From Bacillota bacterium (GTDB lineage: Bacteria > Bacillota > Negativicutes > Veillonellales > Negativicoccaceae), in NCBI GenBank assembly GCA_023418435.1, contig JAEZZT010000137.1, positions 1 to 11,075 of the forward strand: 11,075 bases of DNA. Direction: 5' to 3'. A program made the position numbers and the translations under genes. The notes under the pieces were generated by a model. It searched no databases, had not been told where the DNA came from, and saw nothing but the letters and a program-made list of their open reading frames with translations. Positions 5,339 through 11,075 of the stretch are shown here, piece by piece. The stretch's first letter is position 1; each line of letters begins with the position of its first letter.

Positions 5339-6000
5339 GCCGCCTCGCCTCCTCTCTTGCCCGAGTCTTTTCCTTCTACCATCTGCAAATAGAAACGCAC
5401 AATATTACCCCCGATGAATTTGAAGACCAAAATCACCAGGAGCGGCAAACCGATCGGCACCAAGATAATTGAAAATACCGCGACTGCCGAAGAGAAGTAA
5501 TTCGATAACGGTGCGGAACCGGTGATTTGATACGCACAAAAGATACTGCGCTCTCGATCGGTCAATTCACCTTCTTCGTAGAGGACCTTCGTCATACCGG
5601 CCGCCGCATCCGTCGTCTGCAAGTTGGCGATCATTGCCAAACCGCAAACGCCGGGAATTCCGAGCAGCGGTTTCAGCAAAGGAGTCAAGAACTTTTGCGC
5701 CACGCGCAAACCGCCATAGCCTTCCACCACGTGGATAATCGCAATGGCAAAAATCAGCGCCGGCAAGAGCGTCAAGGCAAACAGAAATCCGTCTCTCGCT
5801 CCCGTACCGTTGGCTCCACGGAAGGATGCCATTTTTCCGGCCGCCGTCTCCCATGTACCGAACGAACCATTCAGCACACTGAAATCAAAAACTTGTGTCC
5901 AATTGCCCGCCGAGGCAAAAATACCGGAAAAGAAAATGACAGCTCCGAAAAAAGCGACGTAACTTTTCCAAGACACTTTTGGGGAATCATATGAATCCAT
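5335..6000 (-). CDS. yjiH: YjiH/SpmA-like Gate-domain membrane protein
   Basis: 221-residue membrane protein, partner of YjiG, with the same nucleoside-recognition/Gate domain (about 75-185). Hydrophobic segments are visible at about 13-31, 72-92 and 168-197, with a less hydrophobic one near 113-126. A conserved-looking stretch IANLQTTDAAAGMTKVLYEEGELTDRE is at 124-150, within which NLQTTDAA probably lines the membrane core. ATG at 6000 has a consensus AAAGGAGG 7-8 nt before it. First gene of the operon, with a good promoter 30 bases upstream. E. coli has the same three genes in the same order. Function is not established for either organism. Confidence 0.88.
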   Translation of the reverse strand: MDSYDSPKVSWKSYVAFFGAVIFFSGIFASAGNWTQVFDFSVLNGSFGTWETAAGKMASFRGANGTGARDGFLFALTLLPALIFAIAIIHVVEGYGGLRVAQKFLTPLLKPLLGIPGVCGLAMIANLQTTDAAAGMTKVLYEEGELTDRERSIFCAYQITGSAPLSNYFSSAVAVFSIILVPIGLPLLVILVFKFIGGNIVRFYLQMVEGKDSGKRGGEAA

Positions 6001-6027
6001 ACCAATACCTCCTTTAATCTTTATTTT

Positions 6028-6056
6028 ATTGTAGCGAAAGAAGCTTACGAAATCAA
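6028..6056 (-). promoter_or_regulatory. Promoter of the yjiH-yjiG-iadA operon
   Basis: On the minus strand TTGATT (6056 to 6051), exactly 17 bp, then TACAAT (6033 to 6028). The hexamers match consensus at four and five bases. The transcript would start near 6021 with a short leader containing the yjiH ribosome binding site. Confidence 0.7.
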
Positions 6057-6077
6057 TTCTCTGTACGCAAATTATCT

Positions 6078-6085
6078 TGTATACA
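6078..6085. promoter_or_regulatory. Possible GntR-type operator TGTATACA
   Basis: An 8-bp perfect palindrome centred about 60 bases upstream of the predicted yjiH transcription start. TGTATACA cores are typical of several GntR/FCD-family operators. The position, upstream of -35, would suit activation rather than repression. No regulator gene is in the window and an 8-mer may be chance. Confidence 0.25.
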
Positions 6086-6100
6086 TTTCATTGAAATCCA

Positions 6101-6142
6101 AAGAATAAAAGAACCTCCTATATAGGAGGTTCTTTTATTCTT
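6101..6142. terminator. 42-bp perfect palindrome terminating the ffh-yebC operon
   Basis: 6101-6121 is the exact reverse complement of 6122-6142, with GAACCTCC/GGAGGTTC as the GC-rich core and AAGAATAAAA/TTTTATTCTT as outer arms. The outer arms supply the T-rich tail on either strand. The yebC stop codon (6137 to 6135) lies inside the stem. It can stop leftward transcription from yebC and separates this operon from the yjiH promoter. Confidence 0.85.
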
Positions 6143-6866
6143 CATCTGGTAATTCCACATTACTGTAAACATCTTTCACATCATCACAATCGTCCAAAGC
6201 ATCTAGCAGATTTTGCATCTTTCGTGCATCCTCGCCATCCAGTGCAATGGTCGTATCCGGTACCATCGTGATTTTGCTAACAATCGTCGGTACATTGGCA
6301 TTCGCCAAAGCTTGTTCTACCGCATCATAATCTTCCGGTGTAGTAATGATTTCATATTCATCTTCATTCGATTTGAAATCTTCTGCACCGGCTTCTAGTG
6401 CTAGCATCATTAGTTCTTCCTCATCGTATGCATCATGTTCTACTACAAATACGCCCTTGCGCTTGAACATCCAAGCCACACAGCCGGTTTCTCCCATGTT
6501 ACCACCATGCTTATTGAATGCATGGCGAACATCGGCAGCTGCCCGATTGCGATTATCTGTCATGACTTCTACCGTAATCGCTACTCCGCCAGGACCATAA
6601 CCTTCATAAGTCATTTCTTCATAATTGCCACCATCTGTTGCACCGATGCCTTTTTGAATAGCGCGCTGAATATTTTCCTTGGGTACATTGTTTTCACGAG
6701 CTTTTTGCAACGCCAACTTCAAACGCATATTGCCTGTAGGATCGGCACCACCCAAACGAGCAGCAACTGTAATTTCTTTGCCAATTTTCGTTGTAATTTT
6801 AGCCCGCAAAGCGTCATTTTTACCTTTTTTATGTTTAATGTTAGACCACTTTGAATGTCCTGACAT
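6135..6866 (-). CDS. yebC: YebC/PmpR (TACO1) family translation factor
   Basis: 243-residue cytosolic protein of the YebC/TACO1 family. The start MSGHSKWSNIKHKKGKND (1-18), the central YEGYGPGGVAITVE (87-100), TDNRNRAAADVRHAF (102-116) and GNMGETGCVAWMF (121-133) are family signatures, and the length is typical. Members have been described as transcriptional regulators (PmpR) and more recently as translation factors that help ribosomes through difficult, for example proline-rich, sequences; the second role fits its place in a ribosome-related operon. Ribosome binding site AAGGAGG ends 8 nt before the ATG. It is 16 nt behind the SPOUT methyltransferase gene and is the last gene of the operon. 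By eye it is somewhat more AT-rich than trmD and rimM. Confidence 0.95.
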   Translation of the reverse strand: MSGHSKWSNIKHKKGKNDALRAKITTKIGKEITVAARLGGADPTGNMRLKLALQKARENNVPKENIQRAIQKGIGATDGGNYEEMTYEGYGPGGVAITVEVMTDNRNRAAADVRHAFNKHGGNMGETGCVAWMFKRKGVFVVEHDAYDEEELMMLALEAGAEDFKSNEDEYEIITTPEDYDAVEQALANANVPTIVSKITMVPDTTIALDGEDARKMQNLLDALDDCDDVKDVYSNVELPDEE

Positions 6867-6882
6867 GAATATTCCTCCTTAG

Positions 6883-7452
6883 TCAACTCCACCATGCTTC
6901 GCCGAGCAATCTATCCAACATAATTGCTGCCGCAGCACGTACGCAGAGATGATTGTATCGACCTGCTCCGTAGATCGGTTCCAAAATATAATCAAATTGT
7001 TGCATCATTTCTTCCGTCATACCGTATCCGGTACCGAAGAGTAACAAATAAGACTCTTTCGTTTCTTGCAATTTTTGCCGCATCTCCCGATACGTAATCG
7101 TATTGGGATAGACACGTGCATCCGTCGTAATAATCTTGGGCGGACTGCCCGTTTCCTCCGTAATGCTTGCCACCGCGTCTTGCCAAGTTTCGACCAGGCT
7201 CAGACCTTGAAACGCATCCTTGCGATCCGGATTGTAAGTCGACCCGAATCCCGTCTGCCAGTGAGCCATGATTTCCGTCGCCAATTCTCTTTGCGCCGGT
7301 ACGGGATGAATAATGAAATATTTTTGTACCCCATAAGTCGTTGCCGAGCGCGCGATGTCATGAATGTCATAATTCGTCAAGGCAGTAGTAATAATCTCGC
7401 GATGTTTATTGTAAATCGGATAATGAACGAGACCGATATATAATCCGGACAT
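6883..7452 (-). CDS. SPOUT-class RNA methyltransferase associated with TrmD
   Basis: 189-residue protein matching the RNA methyltransferase family found behind trmD in clostridia, Negativicutes and Thermotoga (Pfam Methyltrn_RNA_4). The N-terminus IGLVHYPIYNKHREIITTALTN and DIHDIARSATTYGV (29-42) are family hallmarks. The C-terminal half carries SPOUT knot elements LLLFGTGYGM (136-145) and YNHLCVRAAAAIMLDRLLG (166-184), where S-adenosylmethionine would bind. Substrate and methylated position are not known to me. It starts 1 nt after the trmD stop, and its ribosome binding site GAGGAGG is formed by the last glutamate codons of trmD, so translation is probably coupled. Confidence 0.88.
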   Translation of the reverse strand: MSGLYIGLVHYPIYNKHREIITTALTNYDIHDIARSATTYGVQKYFIIHPVPAQRELATEIMAHWQTGFGSTYNPDRKDAFQGLSLVETWQDAVASITEETGSPPKIITTDARVYPNTITYREMRQKLQETKESYLLLFGTGYGMTEEMMQQFDYILEPIYGAGRYNHLCVRAAAAIMLDRLLGEAWWS

Positions 7453-7453
7453 A

Positions 7454-8167
7454 TTATTCCTCCTCTGCCTCGGTCGAAGAATCTATATATTTTTGCCAAA
7501 TATCCGGACGCAATAATCGCGTTCTACGCAACGACTCTTCGTGTCGCCACTTTTCTATATTGGCATGATGGCCGGACAGCAATATATCCGGAACCCGATA
7601 GCCTCGGAATTCGGCAGGTTTGGTATATTGCGGATATTCCAACAATGGCGTGTAAAACGAATCCGCACTGGCACCGTCCGGATCGCCCAGTACTCCCGGA
7701 AGCATTCTGGCTACCGCATCTACAATGACCATGGCCGGCAACTCGCCGCCGGTCAGTACATAGTCACCGATCGAGATGGTCTCATCCACCAGGACATCTT
7801 CCACTCGCTGATCAATGCCTTCATAATGACCGCAAATCAACACCAACCGATCGTAACGTGCCAGCTCTTTGGCTTTGTCCTGCGTGAACGGCTGCCCCGT
7901 CGGTGCGGTCAAGATGATTCGCGTCGTTTCATCTCGTTGCGGCAAAATGGACTCCACCGCGAGAAATATCGGTTCGGCTCGCATCAACATACCGCTACCG
8001 CCACCATACGGCGTATCGTCGACATGCCCATGCTTATTCCCCGCAAAATCTCTGGGATTGGTGTAGTGCAACTCCAAAATTCCGGACTCCGCCGCTCTCT
8101 TGATCATGCTGTGAGCAGCAAACGCATCCAAAAATTCCGGAAACAGCGAAATGAAGTCAACGCGCAT
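7454..8167 (-). CDS. trmD: tRNA (guanine-N1-)-methyltransferase TrmD
   Basis: Methylates G37 next to the anticodon of tRNAs reading CNN and some GGG-type codons, preventing +1 frameshifting. 237 residues. SPOUT motifs are present: PYGGGSGM (53-60), [13 protein letters not shown] (112-124), [12 protein letters not shown] (131-142) and [10 protein letters not shown] (152-161), with catalytic-site residues Arg154 and Asp169 at the same numbers as in E. coli. The start [12 protein letters not shown] at 8167 is the family norm and lies 6 nt behind GGTGG; in-frame codons further upstream would extend deep into rimM. The start overlaps the end of rimM by 11 nt. Two codons upstream there is another ATG (8173), too close to the binding site. 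Confidence 0.95.
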   Translation of the reverse strand: MRVDFISLFPEFLDAFAAHSMIKRAAESGILELHYTNPRDFAGNKHGHVDDTPYGGGSGMLMRAEPIFLAVESILPQRDETTRIILTAPTGQPFTQDKAKELARYDRLVLICGHYEGIDQRVEDVLVDETISIGDYVLTGGELPAMVIVDAVARMLPGVLGDPDGASADSFYTPLLEYPQYTKPAEFRGYRVPDILLSGHHANIEKWRHEESLRRTRLLRPDIWQKYIDSSTEAEEE

Positions 8168-8666
8168 CTTCATCCACCCATTCCGGCATATCCACCACCA
8201 TTTTCCCCGCTTCGAGGTCAATCAACGGAATATGCTTTTTGAGTGCCGGTAGCATCTTGACGCCGGTTTCACCGCTGATGACATACACATCATTGGCTCC
8301 CGGTTGCAAGACCTCGGACAAAGTCCCCAGCACATTGCCCTCCAAGTCCACCACCTGCAAGCCGACGAGGTCGCTGATATAGTACGTCCCCTCCGGTCTC
8401 GGCGGCAGCTCTTCTCTGGGCATTTCTATCCATTTTCCTACCAATGCCTGGGCATCTTCGCGAGACTCGATCCCCGCAAAAACTACACAATATACATTTT
8501 TGTGCGGTCGCACCGAAAGAATCCGATAGCGATTGCCGTCAATATAAAAATGCGGCAAATCGGCAAAAATCTCCGGCCGATCCGTTTCCGGCTTGATACG
8601 AAGTTCACCCCGCACGCCGTGCGGGGCTACAATTCGACCGAGAACCAGCATTTCAGCGCTGCTCAT
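8157..8666 (-). CDS. rimM: 16S rRNA processing/ribosome maturation factor RimM
   Basis: Assembly factor for the 30S head domain that binds ribosomal protein S19. 169 residues in two beta-barrel domains: the RimM domain (about 6-85, with [15 protein letters not shown] at 10-24) and the PRC barrel (about 93-163, with [11 protein letters not shown] and the [12 protein letters not shown] loop). The ATG at 8666 shares its A with the ylqD stop codon (TAATG) and has no clear ribosome binding site, so translation probably depends on termination of ylqD. An ATG five codons in (8651) is an alternative start. Confidence 0.94.
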   Translation of the reverse strand: MSSAEMLVLGRIVAPHGVRGELRIKPETDRPEIFADLPHFYIDGNRYRILSVRPHKNVYCVVFAGIESREDAQALVGKWIEMPREELPPRPEGTYYISDLVGLQVVDLEGNVLGTLSEVLQPGANDVYVISGETGVKMLPALKKHIPLIDLEAGKMVVDMPEWVDEDAR

Positions 8667-9073
8667 TATTCACGAAATGCAATAATTTTGCCGTCTTCGA
8701 GCAAAATTTCTGCACCCATAAATTGATTCAAGTCGTCGCCGACTTTCACAGTAACTGTGCGCTCCATTTGAGCTCGCGGAATTTCGGATCCCAATTCCAA
8801 TTCCGAGATCTGTTTTTCTTCCGCCGTCAATTGGGCTTTCATTTGCATGAGCTTCTCTTTATTCTCTTCAATTTGTGCACGCAAGCTGATCAAGCCTTGT
8901 GCATCAATTTTTGCCTGTTCGCTCAACAATCTTTTGGCTTGGAATTCGATTTGTTGCAAATCTTGTTCTACCAAGTCCAAACGACCGCGCACTTCTTTGG
9001 TCATGCGTTCTTTCAAGTCCTGAGTAACTTTGGATTTGATGAGAACAGGGCAACGGAGTTCCATTTGTTCCAT
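8666..9073 (-). CDS. ylqD: YlqD family coiled-coil protein
   Basis: 135-residue protein of the Firmicute YlqD family (function unknown), encoded as usual between the KH protein and rimM genes. After an N-terminal strand (LRCPVLIKSKVTQ, 6-18), residues about 20-93 are charged and heptad-like, rich in Glu, Gln, Lys and Leu, indicating a long coiled coil. A small C-terminal strand region (RTVTVKVGDDLN ... ILLEDGKIIAF) follows. The ATG at 9073 follows AGGAGG by 8 nt. Association with the ribosome or with KhpA is possible from position only. Confidence 0.88.
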   Translation of the reverse strand: MEQMELRCPVLIKSKVTQDLKERMTKEVRGRLDLVEQDLQQIEFQAKRLLSEQAKIDAQGLISLRAQIEENKEKLMQMKAQLTAEEKQISELELGSEIPRAQMERTVTVKVGDDLNQFMGAEILLEDGKIIAFRE

Positions 9074-9084
9074 GGTAATTCCTC

Positions 9085-9312
9085 CTACATAATATCTACT
9101 GTGACTTTTTTGTTCTTTTTGATTGCTCCTGCTTTAACCACCGTACGCAACGCTTTGGCGATGCGTCCCTGACGGCCGATCACTTTGCCGGTGTCTTCAG
9201 GGGCCACTGTCAGTTCGTAAACATCCAAGCGACCTTTCTGAACGACATTGACTTGGACCGCATCAGGATTTCGCACTAGCGATTTTGCAATCACTTCTAC
9301 CAATTCTTTCAT
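9085..9312 (-). CDS. khpA: KH-domain RNA-binding protein KhpA (YlqC)
   Basis: 75-residue single KH-domain protein. The nucleic acid binding loop GRQG is at 46-49 within DTGKVIGRQGRIAKALRT. In other Firmicutes KhpA pairs with KhpB (Jag/EloR) and binds many RNAs, affecting cell elongation and division. The size is typical of the family. GAGGCG lies about 8 nt before the ATG. It sits 14 nt behind rpsP, the common position for this gene. Confidence 0.94.
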   Translation of the reverse strand: MKELVEVIAKSLVRNPDAVQVNVVQKGRLDVYELTVAPEDTGKVIGRQGRIAKALRTVVKAGAIKKNKKVTVDIM

Positions 9313-9326
9313 CAGTATCGCCTCGC

Positions 9327-9590
9327 TTATTTCTTCATTTCCGCGAATTTAGCCATGATGCCTTGTTTGCGGAACAAAGAACGTACCGTATCGGTCGGTT
9401 GAGCCCCTTTGGCCAACCATTCCAATGCTTTTTCTTCGTCAATTTGAAGTTCAGCCGGTTGCTTTACAGAGTCATAGAAACCGATCGTATCAGCCGGACG
9501 GCCTCCACGCGGCAAGCTGGATTCCATTACTACAATACGATAGAAAGGAACTTTCTTTGCACCTCTGCGTGCCAAACGAATTTTTAACAT
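9327..9590 (-). CDS. rpsP: 30S ribosomal protein S16
   Basis: 87-residue small-subunit protein that binds 16S rRNA in early assembly. [21 protein letters not shown] at the start and the DTIGFYDS segment (34-41) are diagnostic. It has the strongest ribosome binding site of the operon (AAGGAGGTGA, 5 nt before the ATG), as expected for a ribosomal protein. It follows ffh by 25 nt. Confidence 0.97.
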   Translation of the reverse strand: MLKIRLARRGAKKVPFYRIVVMESSLPRGGRPADTIGFYDSVKQPAELQIDEEKALEWLAKGAQPTDTVRSLFRKQGIMAKFAEMKK

Positions 9591-9615
9591 GTTGTCACCT
9601 CCTTGAAAATATCCT

Positions 9616-10965
9616 TTATTGTGGCATGAAAGGCAAGCGGAAGCCGCCTTTCTTATTTTTTTCCATACGTTTCATGCGTTTCATCATCTTGCGCATTTCC
9701 ATGAACTGCTTGACGAAACGATTGACATCCTGCACTCTGGTCCCCGACCCCATGGCAATCCGCTTACGACGACTGCCGTTCAAGATACCGGGTTCTCTTC
9801 GTTCCTGCTGGGTCATCGATTGAATGATGGCTTCAATTTTCTTGATTTCGCCACCTTCCAGATCGACATCTTTCAGCTGATCTTTGATTTTTCCCATGCC
9901 GGGGATCATCCCCAAGATACTTTGGAACGATCCGAGTCTACGAATCTGATTCAATTGTCGCAGGAAATCATCCATCGTGAATTCGCCGGCAGACAGTTGC
10001 GCTTCCATGCGCTGCGCTTCTTCGGCATCAAACTCTCGCTGTGCCTTTTCGAGTAATGTCTGCAGGTCGCCCATGTCCAGGATTCGGCTGGCCATACGAT
10101 CCGGATGAAACTCCTCCAGTCCGTCTGCCAACTTCTCACTGACACCGACCATTTTGATCGGTTTGCCGGTCACCGTCTTGATGGACAATGCAGCACCGCC
10201 GCGCGCGTCCCCATCCATCTTGGTAAGAACGGTACCGTCGATTCCCAGGCTTTCGTCAAAAGTTTGGGCTGTCGTTACCGCATCCTGGCCGGTCATGGAG
10301 TCCAATACGAGGAGAATTTCATGCGGTCGCACTTCCGCCTTGATTTGGCGCAATTCTTCCATCAATTTTTCGTCGATGGTCAAGCGTCCGGCGGTGTCCA
10401 GGATCAACACGTCTTTGCCATAGGACTTGGCAGCTTGTACCGCATACTTGGCAATCCGTACCGGATCGACCTTCTCGTCCATTCGGAACACCGGAATGTC
10501 GATTTGTTCCCCGAGAACTTCCAACTGTTTGATAGCCGCCGGACGATATACGTCACAGGCAGCCAGCAAGGGCTGTTTGCCCTTCTTTTTAAACCACAGG
10601 GCCAATTTGCCGGCCGTCGTGGTTTTACCGGCCCCTTGCAAGCCGACCAACATAATCACGGTCGGACCGTTGGATGCCGTCATAATCTTGCTCGATGTGC
10701 CGCCCAATAATTGAGTCAGTTCGTCGCGAACAATCTTGATCACGGTTTGGTCCGGCTTCAGACTGCCGAACACTTCTTCACCCATGGCTTTTTCACGTAC
10801 CGAAGCGATGAAGTCTTTTGCTACTTTGAAATGCACATCCGCTTCCAACAAGGCGCGGCGCACTTCACGCAACGCAGCATCGATATCACTTTCCGACAGT
10901 TTGCCTTTACCGCGAAGATCCGCGAATGCCTGTTGCAGTTTTTCACCTAAACTATCAAATGCCAT
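9616..10965 (-). CDS. ffh: Signal recognition particle GTPase Ffh (SRP54)
   Basis: Protein component of the signal recognition particle; binds 4.5S/scRNA and signal peptides at the ribosome and delivers nascent membrane proteins to FtsY. 449 residues. N domain about 1-90 (with [11 protein letters not shown]); G domain about 100-295 with G1 GLQGAGKTT (108-116), DTAGR (190-194) and TKMD (248-251); methionine-rich M domain from about 325, with MIPGMGK (353-359) and the SRP RNA binding segment [20 protein letters not shown] (398-417). The ATG at 10965 gives the standard [10 protein letters not shown] start and follows TAGGAG; a longer reading frame upstream would overlap the preceding gene. Confidence 0.97.
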   Translation of the reverse strand: MAFDSLGEKLQQAFADLRGKGKLSESDIDAALREVRRALLEADVHFKVAKDFIASVREKAMGEEVFGSLKPDQTVIKIVRDELTQLLGGTSSKIMTASNGPTVIMLVGLQGAGKTTTAGKLALWFKKKGKQPLLAACDVYRPAAIKQLEVLGEQIDIPVFRMDEKVDPVRIAKYAVQAAKSYGKDVLILDTAGRLTIDEKLMEELRQIKAEVRPHEILLVLDSMTGQDAVTTAQTFDESLGIDGTVLTKMDGDARGGAALSIKTVTGKPIKMVGVSEKLADGLEEFHPDRMASRILDMGDLQTLLEKAQREFDAEEAQRMEAQLSAGEFTMDDFLRQLNQIRRLGSFQSILGMIPGMGKIKDQLKDVDLEGGEIKKIEAIIQSMTQQERREPGILNGSRRKRIAMGSGTRVQDVNRFVKQFMEMRKMMKRMKRMEKNKKGGFRLPFMPQ

Positions 10966-10973
10966 ATTTTCTC

Positions 10974-11075
10974 CTATTTCGCCAACTCCTGCAAGGCAGG
11001 TTCCCAACGTCGTCTTTCTTCATCAGACATCCGGCTCAGCAAAGCTTCCAATTGTTCTTCTCGCCGATGCTTTAC
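10974..11075 (-). CDS. ylxM: YlxM-like SRP-associated DNA-binding protein (partial, C-terminal end)
   Basis: The last 33 codons of a leftward gene are open from the window edge to a TAG at 10976-10974, ending 8 nt before the ffh start. The visible peptide is charged and helical (for example EEQLEALLSRMSDEERRRW). The position directly before ffh and the helical acidic/basic tail fit YlxM (UPF0122), a small helix-turn-helix protein usually encoded there in Firmicutes. The identifying helix-turn-helix is outside the window, so the name rests mainly on context. Confidence 0.6.
   Translation of the reverse strand, partial: VKHRREEQLEALLSRMSDEERRRWEPALQELAK

Noticed and set aside
7541..8242. Rightward open frame (233 codons) opposite trmD
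   Set aside because: Antisense to a gene with complete TrmD motifs; no start signal.

Overview
The window looks like chromosomal DNA from a low-to-mid GC Firmicute, most probably a member of the Negativicutes (Veillonella, Megasphaera, Dialister or Selenomonas relatives). This placement is an inference. It rests on the ylxM-ffh-rpsP-khpA-ylqD-rimM-trmD order, the second SPOUT RNA methyltransferase directly behind trmD, strong AGGAGG ribosome binding sites and the anaerobe-type accessory genes. I see no phage, insertion sequence, CRISPR array, tRNA or rRNA.

Left part (1-2600). A putrescine/ornithine antiporter gene (potE) runs leftward off the window edge and has its own extended -10 promoter. 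Rightward, a 57-residue protein with ten cysteines, resembling desulforedoxin, has its own promoter and terminator. Next comes a TerC-family membrane protein gene whose leader is a yybP-ykoY (manganese) riboswitch. The last arm of the riboswitch P1 helix is shared with an intrinsic terminator, so the whole transcriptional switch can be read in the sequence.

Middle part (2600-6100). All protein genes point left. An SDR oxidoreductase of the YdfG type is followed by a roughly 320-base intergenic region. That region holds a rightward sigma70-type promoter, about 95 nt of sequence able to form several stem-loops, and an intrinsic terminator, with no rightward gene behind it. This is a candidate small RNA and the least explained element in the window. 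Beyond it lies a yjiH-yjiG-iadA operon: two nucleoside-recognition/Gate membrane proteins and isoaspartyl dipeptidase. This is the same gene set and order as in E. coli, and it has a good promoter and a terminator here.

Right part (6100-11075). One dense leftward operon for protein targeting, ribosome assembly and tRNA modification reads ylxM (C-terminal end only), ffh, rpsP, khpA, ylqD, rimM, trmD, a TrmD-associated SPOUT methyltransferase and yebC. Gaps are at most about 25 bases, and two start/stop junctions overlap. It ends in a 42-base perfect palindrome that contains the yebC stop codon and acts as terminator.

Most of the window is well-understood housekeeping. The points worth a second look are the orphan small RNA, the cysteine-rich mini-protein, the complete manganese switch, the Glu-for-Lys change in the IadA metal centre, and the conserved transporter-like pair beside the dipeptidase.
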